Positions 7,212-15,341 of a stretch of 23,809 bases of DNA are shown in pieces. Position 1 is the first letter of the stretch; every line of letters starts with the position of its first letter. Under the pieces are notes generated by a model, which saw only the letters and a program-made list of their open reading frames with translations, had not been told where the DNA came from and made no database searches. The DNA comes from Bacilli bacterium. GTDB taxonomy: Bacteria > Bacillota_I > Bacilli_A > RF39 > UBA660. Position numbers and translations under genes: made by a program. The stretch lies in contig JAEDJT010000024.1 of assembly GCA_016296185.1 (NCBI GenBank), positions 1-23,809 of the forward strand, in the 5' to 3' direction.

Positions 7212-7481
7212 TTAATATAGTTTTTTTGATAATAACATTAATCTAGTACTGTTTCTTATATCAGTACTCCATAATAATGTATTATCGTCATATTGTTGTA
7301 ATGTATCTACATTATATAAATAACATCTTTGTATTATAGGAAATGCTTCATTTGATAATTCGTTAATTGATTTATTGAGTAGTTTTGTTATTGTTCCTAT
7401 TTTTTTATTAATTGGTAATATTATATTATAGTTTTGATTAATTTCTGGAACTATAACGCATACGTTTACTTTATCATTCAT
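7212..7481 (-). CDS. esaB: EsaB/YukD-like ubiquitin-fold protein of type VII secretion
   Basis: This 89-residue protein looks like EsaB/YukD, a small ubiquitin-fold cytosolic component of Firmicutes type VII secretion. It opens with a strand (VNVCVIVPE), a hairpin strand (YNIILPINK) and a helix (IGTITKLLNKSINEL), and ends with LYNVDTLQQYDDNTLLWSTD and a last strand RLMLL, the expected beta-grasp order. Overall identity to known EsaB is probably low; position supports the call, as it lies 14 bp downstream of essC on the same strand. An AAGGAAA site precedes its ATG. EsaB is required for or modulates secretion in Staphylococcus and Bacillus. Confidence 0.78.
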   Translation of the reverse strand: MNDKVNVCVIVPEINQNYNIILPINKKIGTITKLLNKSINELSNEAFPIIQRCYLYNVDTLQQYDDNTLLWSTDIRNSTRLMLLSKKLY

Positions 7482-7495
7482 AATTTATTTCCTTT

Positions 7496-10400
7496 CTAAT
7501 CAAATTTAGATATTTGACTTTCAGTATTATTTACTAGTATTACATGACTGTTTGTAAATGCTTGATCAGAATATGGATTAGAAACATCATATAATGTTTG
7601 CATATCGAATTCTTTTCCTAACCATATACCGTTATTACGTTTGAAAATTGAATCTAATCTTCCATCTCCTAATTTTTCTAAATATTCATCGTTATCATAT
7701 ACTATATATGAGAAATTAGTAGATTTTGAATTATCAATTACATCATCAATTGTAATTATTGATGGATCAGTGGCTTGTTCTTTAGCTAATGTTTTTTGTA
7801 ATTGATAATATCCTACAAATATTATTATATATTGTTCTTCTGTAATAACTTCTTTTAAATTATTAACGTTTGTATTTATTACTTTGATAACATCTTTAAA
7901 ATTATCTGTAAATACTTTAGTTTTTTCTGTTGGTTCTAGTCTTATGTCGTTAATTGAATTAACGATCATAATTTTTGTAGAATTTATTTTTTCTAAAATT
8001 GTTATTAATTTAGGTATGAATTTTTTTGCAGGTAAGTGTGATCTTGATGTAATTGTATTTAATGTAGGAGTAAAATCGTATGTTGCAATTTGTGCTGTTT
8101 TTACATTTATTCCTAATGGGACTGCATTTAAATTCTTTATGTATGGTTCTAGTGTCTTGATTGTTATTTCATCAGGTACTACAGGAACCTTTGGCGCTCT
8201 TTTAGTAATGAATTTTGCTAATTGAGCTATTAATAATCTTATATGATTATCAATTTGATCTTCTATATTAATTAAAGATGCTTGGAATTCATATGAATTT
8301 TCATTTATTTGTATAACACCACGTCCAGGATTTTTTTTAGGAATAGGAGGGTTTTTAAAATAACCTTCATAATCTTGTGGATCATTTAATGTTAATGCTA
8401 TCTTTTTAGGGAAGTTTCCATCAGCATTGTATCCTAGTGTTCCAAATGATGTACTAGTTATAATAAATGTTATACCAACTTTGGTACAGTTTCTTGTGAA
8501 TGGTCCAAATTGTGTATCATATATATCTTCGAATGTTTCTCTAAATACTTCATAATCATTAATTATTACTAGTGTATTAGGGAATGGTGATTTTCCGCTT
8601 TGTATATCTTTTTCAAAACTTCCTCCATGTAATGAATAATATGATAATCTTTTTTCTTTTTCGTTTTCTAACATATAGAATAAGAATTTAATTTTATCTT
8701 TATCATTTATTGTTAATACTTCACCAACTTGTGGAGCATTTTGGAAGATTTTTAATTTTTCTTGTGCTAAATCAATAATATATATGTTGACTTCATCTGT
8801 ATTGTGATTAAGTATTGAATCATATAATATTGTTGATAATAATGTTGTTTTACCTGAACCAGTTAAACCTGCTATTACTGTATTTCCACTTTCAAGAATA
8901 TTGAAATTTACATATCCTTGTTCTTGGTTTGCTGGATTATCATATTCTCCAATTATTGGATTTAATAAATATGGAGTAGGTTTTAAATCATATTTTTTTA
9001 ATACGTTTCCGTAATATATTGTTTCTGGTATATTTGGTAACCATAATTGATTAAATTTAATTTCTTGTTTATTAGCTATATCATATAAATAGTTAACTAT
9101 ATTTATTAATTGTTCTCCTAAATCCTCTTGTTGAACTTGTTCTTTTTTTGTTTCATTAACTGTTTTATATATATCACCATCATTTTCAACAAATGATATG
9201 TTGTCTTCTACTTTCTTTTGTACTGTATCTGATTTTATATATTTAGCACCAGACCAACCTGATTGTCCAAGTTCATATATTTCGTCAGCACCAACTTGTA
9301 AGTAGAAACGTCCTGATTGTTTGATATATGCAGCATCTGGTTTTTTTAATAATTCTGATGAGTCTTCTGGTGTTTGTACTTTTAAACAGATTCTAAATCT
9401 TGTATTTGACCAGATTTGATCATCAACAACACCAGTAGGTTTTTGTGTAGCTAGTATTAAATGAATTCCTAAAGAACGTCCAATACGTGCTGCTGATACT
9501 AATTCATCCATGAATTCTGGTTGTTGCGATTTTAATTCTGCAAACTCATCTGAAATAATGAATAGGTGAGACATTGGTTCATCAACTTTTTTATCTCTAT
9601 ATAATCTTTGATATTTATAGATATCTATAGTACCTTCACCAAGTCTTTCTCTTGTTTCATTGAAAACTCTTTGTCTTCTTTGTAATTCTGAGTTTATTGA
9701 TACCAAAGTTCTATTCATTTCTGATTTATCTAAGTTTGTTATTGTACCAACTAAGTGTGGCAATTTTATTCCTTTTTCTCTGTTTTCAAAGGCTCCAGCT
9801 AAACCTCCACCTTTGTAATCGATAAGTACAAATTGTACTTCATATGGATGGTAATTAACTGCTAGAGATAAAATATAAGAAATTATGAATTCTGATTTAC
9901 CTGAACCAGTAGAACCTGCGATTAATCCATGTGGACCATGGAATTTTTCATGTAAGTCTAATTCAATTGGTGTATTATTTTCTTTAAAACCTATAATTGA
10001 TTTTAGACTTACTGTAGGATTATTTTGTTCCCATCTTGATAATACGTTTAATTGTTCAATTCTACCTACATTGAACATTTCTAAGAATGTTAAACTAGTA
10101 GGAATACTTGCTTCAGCACCACCAAATTGAACAGGTATATTTGCTATTTTGTTAACAGCTTTTTCTATATTTATGTTTTCTAGGTAACTTGGTGTGAATT
10201 TTGTTTGAGTATTATTATTACTTTCTACATCAACAATCATTGATTCTGAATCATTTATTGTAAATAGAATAGGAAAGTGAGAAGGTAAGTTTTTTAGAAT
10301 TCTTTCAAATATAATTATTGAGAATCCCATATTACCTTTTTCTTGTAATCGATCTAATACAGGTAGTTCTCTTGCCAATTTAAAGTTATCTGTAACTATT

Positions 10401-12064
10401 AAGAAGTATTCGTTATATTTTTTATATTTTTCTGTATCTACATTTTCTTCTTTATATTTACCTTGTCTTAAATCATATTCTTGTTCTATATATGATGATA
10501 ATGTTTGTAATTCTGATTCATTTGTAGCAAAGAATCGTTTTTCATGTTTTTTGTCCCAGTTATGAGGTAGGTATTTAACGTAATCCCATTGGTCTTCATT
10601 CTCTTCGCTGGTTATTATTAATAATTTTAAATCTAATCCACTATGATAATACATTAATTGTAGCATTATTGATTTTATATAATCTTCTCTAAATTTAGAA
10701 GTTATTATAAATGGTGCTATTTTATATTTTATAAGTGAATATGCTATAGGAACATTTTCTAATTCGTTTTTTCTTTTTGTAAATTCTATTGCTTGTTCTT
10801 TTAAAGCATCTTTTTGTACTTCAAATTTTTCTTCAGGAGCTATAATGTTTATTTGTGATTTTATATTTCCTTTACCAACTTCTATATTTAAGAAGTCATT
10901 ATCACTTATTTGACGTCCCCAAATTTCATTACTATTATTTTCTATATTTGAGATAATTTGATCTAGAGGAGTGTTATTTAATTTAAGTATTTCTTCTTGT
11001 TTTTTTAACATATCGTTTAATTCTTTATTTTTTTCTTCTAGATATTTTTTATATTTTTTCTTACGCATTCTTTCTTTTTTATTAGCATTATGTGATGCCC
11101 ATCTATTGGTTAAGAAAGGTAAGAATACACTTGTTATTAACATTATTCCACAAGTTGCACATTCTATTGCAAATGTATACATTTCTGTTTTTCCTTGAGT
11201 AAAGTTTCTTAAACTTGTTAATAATGATAAAGCAGATGTTGCAAATATAGCTGATGAAGATATTAATGTAAATAAAATAGGTTGTTTTTCTTGTGAATCT
11301 TTTGCTGGTGGCTCTTCTATATAAATAGTTTCTTGAGTTATTTCATTTTTTAGTTGAGGAGTATGTACAAATAATTGATCTTCATTAAATAATTTTACAT
11401 TTTTTTCTATATCTGTTACTGGTGTTATTTCTACTGCTCCGGTATCTTGTTGATATGCTATTTGTTGTAAGTTATTTATTTGTAATTGTTTATTATATGG
11501 ATTAATTAATATAAATTGATTTAAAAATATTATACTTATACCATTAATAAAGATAGTATCTCCATTATTAAGTCTTTTTGTTTTATATGATGTTTTATTA
11601 ATAAATGTTTTTTGAATAGGAGTTTTTTCATTTACTATATGCCATACATTATTGTTATTAGTAATTGTAATTTTTTCTTCTTCGGGATTTTCATAATGAA
11701 TATTACAATTTGCTGCACTACCTATTGTTATTTCTTTTATATTGTTTGTTGTATAAGGAACATATTGAATGTAGTCTGATACAACATATATAGTACATAT
11801 TTGAGGTAGGTCAGCAAATACTAAGTCTAATTGTAAATTTTCTTGTAGAATAGTATTTTGATATTCTTCACCATTATAATATATCTTTAATTTTTCATCT
11901 TCTATAATTCCCCAAGATTCTCCATTAACTTGTTTAAGTGTTAATGTTTCGTTATATGTTTGATTGTTACATACATATTTAAAATTAAGCATATAGAAGT
12001 TATCTGCTATTTTTGGAATTTCAAATGATTGTATTCTTTTCTCGTCTCCAATAAGTATTTTCAT
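7496..12064 (-). CDS. essC: EssC/YukBA-type FtsK/SpoIIIE ATPase of type VII secretion
   Basis: This 1522-residue protein is the membrane motor of Firmicutes type VII secretion, which powers export of WXG100-like substrates. Residues 1-190 form two beta-rich FHA-like domains, as in EssC. Two membrane helices lie at about 262-284 and 298-318, followed by a coiled stretch (328-362). ATPase domain 1 has Walker A GSTGSGKS (717-724), Walker B LFIISDE (834-840) and the ATQKP segment (872-876). Domain 2 has Walker A GLTGSGKT (1066-1073) and Walker B ending at D1170. The C-terminal third domain (about 1290-1522) has no Walker A and looks degenerate; in EssC family proteins this part varies with the substrates. 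The length is normal. An AGGAAGG site precedes the ATG. The gene is divergent from two small candidate substrate genes and upstream of esaB. Confidence 0.95.
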   Translation of the reverse strand: MKILIGDEKRIQSFEIPKIADNFYMLNFKYVCNNQTYNETLTLKQVNGESWGIIEDEKLKIYYNGEEYQNTILQENLQLDLVFADLPQICTIYVVSDYIQYVPYTTNNIKEITIGSAANCNIHYENPEEEKITITNNNNVWHIVNEKTPIQKTFINKTSYKTKRLNNGDTIFINGISIIFLNQFILINPYNKQLQINNLQQIAYQQDTGAVEITPVTDIEKNVKLFNEDQLFVHTPQLKNEITQETIYIEEPPAKDSQEKQPILFTLISSSAIFATSALSLLTSLRNFTQGKTEMYTFAIECATCGIMLITSVFLPFLTNRWASHNANKKERMRKKKYKKYLEEKNKELNDMLKKQEEILKLNNTPLDQIISNIENNSNEIWGRQISDNDFLNIEVGKGNIKSQINIIAPEEKFEVQKDALKEQAIEFTKRKNELENVPIAYSLIKYKIAPFIITSKFREDYIKSIMLQLMYYHSGLDLKLLIITSEENEDQWDYVKYLPHNWDKKHEKRFFATNESELQTLSSYIEQEYDLRQGKYKEENVDTEKYKKYNEYFLIVTDNFKLARELPVLDRLQEKGNMGFSIIIFERILKNLPSHFPILFTINDSESMIVDVESNNNTQTKFTPSYLENINIEKAVNKIANIPVQFGGAEASIPTSLTFLEMFNVGRIEQLNVLSRWEQNNPTVSLKSIIGFKENNTPIELDLHEKFHGPHGLIAGSTGSGKSEFIISYILSLAVNYHPYEVQFVLIDYKGGGLAGAFENREKGIKLPHLVGTITNLDKSEMNRTLVSINSELQRRQRVFNETRERLGEGTIDIYKYQRLYRDKKVDEPMSHLFIISDEFAELKSQQPEFMDELVSAARIGRSLGIHLILATQKPTGVVDDQIWSNTRFRICLKVQTPEDSSELLKKPDAAYIKQSGRFYLQVGADEIYELGQSGWSGAKYIKSDTVQKKVEDNISFVENDGDIYKTVNETKKEQVQQEDLGEQLINIVNYLYDIANKQEIKFNQLWLPNIPETIYYGNVLKKYDLKPTPYLLNPIIGEYDNPANQEQGYVNFNILESGNTVIAGLTGSGKTTLLSTILYDSILNHNTDEVNIYIIDLAQEKLKIFQNAPQVGEVLTINDKDKIKFLFYMLENEKEKRLSYYSLHGGSFEKDIQSGKSPFPNTLVIINDYEVFRETFEDIYDTQFGPFTRNCTKVGITFIITSTSFGTLGYNADGNFPKKIALTLNDPQDYEGYFKNPPIPKKNPGRGVIQINENSYEFQASLINIEDQIDNHIRLLIAQLAKFITKRAPKVPVVPDEITIKTLEPYIKNLNAVPLGINVKTAQIATYDFTPTLNTITSRSHLPAKKFIPKLITILEKINSTKIMIVNSINDIRLEPTEKTKVFTDNFKDVIKVINTNVNNLKEVITEEQYIIIFVGYYQLQKTLAKEQATDPSIITIDDVIDNSKSTNFSYIVYDNDEYLEKLGDGRLDSIFKRNNGIWLGKEFDMQTLYDVSNPYSDQAFTNSHVILVNNTESQISKFD

Positions 12065-12098
12065 ATAGTACTTCCTTCCTATTCTGTATGTTCACTAT

Positions 12099-12126
12099 AT
12101 TATATTATACAATATATATGATTCAA
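12099..12126 (-). promoter_or_regulatory. Probable promoter of essC-esaB
   Basis: On the minus strand TTGAAT (12126-12121), a 16-nt spacer and TATAAT (12104-12099) lie 35 bp before the essC start. A second overlapping TATAAT is at 12109-12104. The intergenic region 12065-12229 holds this and the divergent promoter. Confidence 0.55.
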
Positions 12127-12165
12127 ATAATAGAGGTATATTTACTATCTAATTGATATTATCTA

Positions 12166-12195
12166 TTGACATATAGTTTTGCTTTATACTATAAT
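12166..12195 (+). promoter_or_regulatory. Sigma-A promoter of the small type VII protein operon
   Basis: TTGACA (12166-12171), an 18-nt spacer and TATAAT (12190-12195) are consensus boxes. Together with strong ribosome-binding sites they suggest high expression of the two small proteins. Confidence 0.8.
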
Positions 12196-12229
12196 TTTTA
12201 TATAAAATATAGAGAGGAAGATATATAAT

Positions 12230-12613
12230 ATGGCAAATTCATACAAAGCTAATAAATTTAGAAATGATTTACCTAAAGCTACTGTTGAATCAACTGCAGA
12301 TACAACAACTCCATCTATTGATGATAATTTTGATATTGCTTTAGAAGAATTACAATCTGTTTGCAAAGAAATTAAAAAACAATTAACAAACATTTCTACT
12401 GAAGTAAAAAAATTACAAACTAATAAAAAGAGTGGAACTGAAATTGTTACTTATTGTAAAAAAACAGTTAAAAAAGTTGATGATGTTAAAGAAGAAATCG
12501 ATTCAACTTTAAAAGGATTCTCTAATGTTGTAAATGCTGCTCAAAAAGCTGAATACAAGAGAATGATGGCTTGGATTAGAGAACAAATGGCTGCTACTAG
12601 TAATAACGCTTAA
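12230..12613 (+). CDS. Small helical protein, candidate type VII secretion substrate or partner
   Basis: This 127-residue protein has no motif I can name. Residues 1-30 are a polar, probably flexible N-terminus rich in Thr and Ser. Residues 32-67 and 71-120 are two long amphipathic helices separated by a short Lys/Gly/Ser turn, the helical-hairpin shape of WXG100-like proteins. A WXG tripeptide is absent; the only Trp is W115 near the C-terminus, in MMAWIREQM. There is no signal peptide or membrane helix. It sits directly divergent from essC under a consensus promoter with AGGAAG 9 bp before the ATG. Position, size and helix content support a role as an exported protein or a partner of the next gene's product. 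The molecular role is inference. Confidence 0.72.
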   Translation: MANSYKANKFRNDLPKATVESTADTTTPSIDDNFDIALEELQSVCKEIKKQLTNISTEVKKLQTNKKSGTEIVTYCKKTVKKVDDVKEEIDSTLKGFSNVVNAAQKAEYKRMMAWIREQMAATSNNA

Positions 12614-12645
12614 TAGCAAAAAAATAAGATTAAGGAGGATTTTTA

Positions 12646-12933
12646 ATGGGAAGATTTGGTGTAGACAGTAAAAAAGCTGACGCAGTTCTAAAAAAATGCG
12701 ATGAATATATGGCTAATATTAAAAAATTAGTTGGTACTACTTCAGGCGCAGGTAAAACTGGAAAATCTGGTAATCTTATCGGTGCAGTTGAATATTTAGG
12801 TACTCAAGCTTGCGATGGTAAAGAACTTACTGATGCTTATAATAATTTTAATAACACTGTTTTAAAAGATATTCGTAAAAAAATGTCTGCTATTGATACA
12901 TATTTAGAATATATGGATAAAATTGCAAAATAG
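12646..12933 (+). CDS. WXG100-sized helical protein, candidate type VII secretion substrate
   Basis: This 95-residue protein has the size and helix-turn-helix outline of EsxA/WXG100 proteins. Helix 1 is at about 7-29, a Gly/Ser/Thr-rich linker at 30-46, and helix 2 at about 57-94. The central WXG is missing; a YLG tripeptide (50-52) sits about where the turn should be. I see no clear YxxxD/E export signal at the C-terminus, where the sequence ends in LEYMDKIAK. The ATG follows a full AAGGAGG, and codon use includes more C- and G-ending codons than neighbours (for example GAC and GCG/TGC in the first 20 codons), as expected for an abundant protein. It is 32 bp after the previous gene, in the same operon, with a terminator after it. 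Confidence 0.75.
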   Translation: MGRFGVDSKKADAVLKKCDEYMANIKKLVGTTSGAGKTGKSGNLIGAVEYLGTQACDGKELTDAYNNFNNTVLKDIRKKMSAIDTYLEYMDKIAK

Positions 12934-12947
12934 TTATTAGAAAGAAT

Positions 12948-12970
12948 GAGATATTTATATCTCTTTTTTT
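12948..12970 (+). terminator. Intrinsic terminator of the small type VII protein operon
   Basis: The stem GAGATAT (12948-12954) / ATATCTC (12957-12963) has a TT centre and a T run to 12970. Confidence 0.75.
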
Positions 12971-12971
12971 A

Positions 12972-12980
12972 TGGTATAAT
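12972..12980 (+). promoter_or_regulatory. Extended -10 promoter of the HAD-GtrA gene
   Basis: TG-G-TATAAT starts 2 bp after the preceding terminator's T run and 18 bp before the ATG at 12999, giving a leader of about 12 nt. Confidence 0.65.
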
Positions 12981-12998
12981 GTTTTTGGTGATATATAT

Positions 12999-14027
12999 AT
13001 GAAGTATGAATTATATGATTTTGATGGAACAATCTATGATGGTGATTCTGGAGTAGATTTTTCATTATATGCTATTAAAAAATATCCTAAAATAATTAGA
13101 AGATTACCTGGTATGTTTATTAAAGTATTAGCTTATTTATTTAAATTATGTAGTAAGGAAGAAATGAAAACAAAAGTATTCTCTTATTTTCAAGATATAG
13201 ATGATATGGATAAATTTGTTGAAGATTTCTGGAAAACACATGAACATAAGTTAAAAGATTTTTGGACTAGTAAGAAGAGTCATAAGAATGACATAATTAT
13301 TAGTGCTTCTTGTACTTTTTGGTTAAAACCTGTTGCAGATAAATATAAAGTACATGATTTATTTGGTACAGATATTGATATTAAGACTGGTGAAATAAAA
13401 GGTGATAATTGTCATGGAAAGAATAAAGTTAAAATGTTCTATGATAAATATCCTAAAGCTAAAATAGAAACAATGTATACTGATTCAATAAATGATTTAC
13501 CATTAATTGAAGAAGCTAAAGAAGGGTTCTTAGTTAAAGGTAAAAAAATATATAACTATTATGAATATAAACCTAATTTCATTGTAAGATTCTGGAGATG
13601 GGGTTGGGGAATCTATCATAAAAATGAAGAAATATGGAATTACTTAATTGTTGGTGGATTAACAACTGTAGTTAACTTAGTAACTAAATGGGTATTATGG
13701 GCTATTGTATTAGATCCTAAGAATGCATTACAATTACAAATTTCAATTATAATATCTTGGATTACTGCAGTATTATTTGCATATATAACTAATAGAATTT
13801 ATGTATTTAAAAGCAAGAGTAAACAAATACTAAAAGAAATGTCTTCATTCTTTGGAGCTAGATTATTAACTTTAGGAATGGAAATGTTAATTATGTGGTT
13901 CTTTGTTACTTTCTTAAGAATGAATACAAAAATGTGGTCAATGATTTGGACTATAGTTACTCAAGTATTAATAGTTATATTTAATTATATATTTAGTAAA
14001 TTATTTGTATTTAAAAAGAAGGATTAA
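12999..14027 (+). CDS. HAD phosphatase fused to a GtrA-like membrane domain
   Basis: This 342-residue protein joins two domains. Residues 1-185 are a HAD-superfamily phosphatase of the phosphoserine phosphatase-like IB type: motif I DFDGT (7-11), motif II Ser in IISASC (S102 or S104), and motif III TDSINDLP with D162 and D166. Residues 212-340 are a GtrA-like domain with four predicted membrane helices (about 213-238, 246-268, 283-306, 314-337), ending YIFSKLFVF. GtrA-family proteins are implicated in moving or presenting polyprenyl-phosphate sugars across the membrane. A plausible role is dephosphorylation of a lipid-linked or sugar phosphate coupled to membrane transfer, but the substrate is not visible. 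All HAD catalytic residues are present. It is a single-gene unit with its own promoter and terminator. The start ATG follows GGTGAT. Confidence 0.85.
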   Translation: MKYELYDFDGTIYDGDSGVDFSLYAIKKYPKIIRRLPGMFIKVLAYLFKLCSKEEMKTKVFSYFQDIDDMDKFVEDFWKTHEHKLKDFWTSKKSHKNDIIISASCTFWLKPVADKYKVHDLFGTDIDIKTGEIKGDNCHGKNKVKMFYDKYPKAKIETMYTDSINDLPLIEEAKEGFLVKGKKIYNYYEYKPNFIVRFWRWGWGIYHKNEEIWNYLIVGGLTTVVNLVTKWVLWAIVLDPKNALQLQISIIISWITAVLFAYITNRIYVFKSKSKQILKEMSSFFGARLLTLGMEMLIMWFFVTFLRMNTKMWSMIWTIVTQVLIVIFNYIFSKLFVFKKKD

Positions 14028-14042
14028 TTCTTTCTTTTTTTT
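14015..14042 (+). terminator. Weak intrinsic terminator after HAD-GtrA
   Basis: The 6-bp stem AAAGAA (14015-14020) / TTCTTT (14028-14033) overlaps the stop codon and is followed by a T run at 14035-14042. The all-A/T-rich stem makes it weak. Confidence 0.5.
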
Positions 14043-14043
14043 A

Positions 14044-14052
14044 TGATATAAT
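14044..14052 (+). promoter_or_regulatory. Extended -10 promoter of the hydrolase-nifJ unit
   Basis: TG-A-TATAAT lies 2 bp after the T run and 24 bp before the ATG at 14076. Predicted start is near 14059. Confidence 0.62.
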
Positions 14053-14075
14053 TATTAGTATAGTGGGTGACTAAG

Positions 14076-15332
14076 ATGAATATAGAACAATTAAAAGCAA
14101 AAGCTAATGGTATTGATAGAATTAATATTAAAAATATTAGTAATAGAGGTACTTATTATGATCCTGAAACTGGAGATCGTTTTAGATTAAATGATTTACA
14201 AATTGAAATATTAAGACATAAATATAGAGATATTGAGATTGCTAATAGTAGAATTACTTCTAGTGCAAGTAAAGAAGAATATGTTGAATTAATGAAATAT
14301 AGAAGAGAAAGTGCTAGAAAATATAAATTAGTAAGAGATAGAAAAGAAAAGGTATTAAAAACAGCTAAAGCATTGAAGAAAGCTTTTAAAGGTAAAACTG
14401 TTAGAATAGCTGGTGTTGTTATAGTAGCTGAATTAACTTTCTTAGGAACATTCTTTGTTTCTAGTCGTGATGTAGTTGAAGCTCCTACTATAGAGATTAC
14501 TGAATACCATAATGTTGCTGATTCATTAGATTTAAATGAATTTGATCAAGTTACTACTACAGAAGTTACAACAGAAGCTCCAGCAGCAGAAGAAGAACCT
14601 ACTACAGAATTTGTTACTTTAATTGAAGCACAGCCTGAAGCTATAGAAACTGTTGATCCAATTCAACAAAGAAAAGAAGCTATTATTAGAAATTATTGTG
14701 CTGTATATGGTTTGAATTATGATATAGTATACAACAAGCTTGTTGAAATAACTGATAATTTTACAAGTGAAGATTTTTTAAAAGGTATTATTCCTGGAGT
14801 TACTTGTAAAGGTCAAGCTATTCAAACTGAAAGTGAAGAGTTATTGTTATTAACTGCTATAAGACATTTTAGTCAATTACCTAGTGATTTTAATTTAAGT
14901 GCTGATAGAAAAAATAATCCTGTTCCTTATGAAGATGATATGTCATATGAAGAATGTATTGCATATTATGGAAATATTATAGGAGAAGGAGATCCTTATG
15001 TTAGAGATTTAGCTTATGGTATTTATATTGCTGAAACAGGTGGAGATAGTGATTTACTTGTTGGAAGTAATAACTATGGTGGTTTAACTCGTGAATCAGG
15101 TGGATTTGCTAGTTTTAGTAATAAACAAGAAGGTGCTATAGAATTCTTATGTACTGTTAAATATGGTTATATGGCTAAAGGAATGGATACTCCTGCTAGA
15201 ATGCAAGAAGTATATGCTCCAAGTTATGAGAATGATGGTGCATGGTGGATAAGTACTGTATCTTCAGTTATGAATACTGCAGAAAATGTATTAGCTCCGT
15301 TTGATGAAGAAGAAAGAAAATTAAATAGATAA
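14076..15332 (+). CDS. Membrane-anchored glucosaminidase/lysozyme-like wall hydrolase
   Basis: This 418-residue protein is probably a peptidoglycan hydrolase displayed outside the membrane. Residues 1-105 are a basic cytoplasmic part, 109-128 a single membrane helix (signal anchor), and 137-195 a Thr/Glu-rich spacer with repeats of TTE type. The C-terminal domain (about 280-405) has a glucosaminidase-like pattern: DLAYGIYIAETGGDSD with the candidate catalytic Glu320, then NNYGG (332-336), GFASFSNKQEGA and a terminal helical segment. The ATG at 14076 is chosen because GGGTGA (14065-14070) precedes it; an in-frame GTG at 14067 would overlap that site. It is 9 bp upstream of nifJ with no terminator between, so the two are probably cotranscribed. 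Lying two genes from essC, it might open the wall for secretion, which is speculative. Confidence 0.72.
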   Translation: MNIEQLKAKANGIDRINIKNISNRGTYYDPETGDRFRLNDLQIEILRHKYRDIEIANSRITSSASKEEYVELMKYRRESARKYKLVRDRKEKVLKTAKALKKAFKGKTVRIAGVVIVAELTFLGTFFVSSRDVVEAPTIEITEYHNVADSLDLNEFDQVTTTEVTTEAPAAEEEPTTEFVTLIEAQPEAIETVDPIQQRKEAIIRNYCAVYGLNYDIVYNKLVEITDNFTSEDFLKGIIPGVTCKGQAIQTESEELLLLTAIRHFSQLPSDFNLSADRKNNPVPYEDDMSYEECIAYYGNIIGEGDPYVRDLAYGIYIAETGGDSDLLVGSNNYGGLTRESGGFASFSNKQEGAIEFLCTVKYGYMAKGMDTPARMQEVYAPSYENDGAWWISTVSSVMNTAENVLAPFDEEERKLNR

Positions 15333-15341
15333 GGTGATTAT

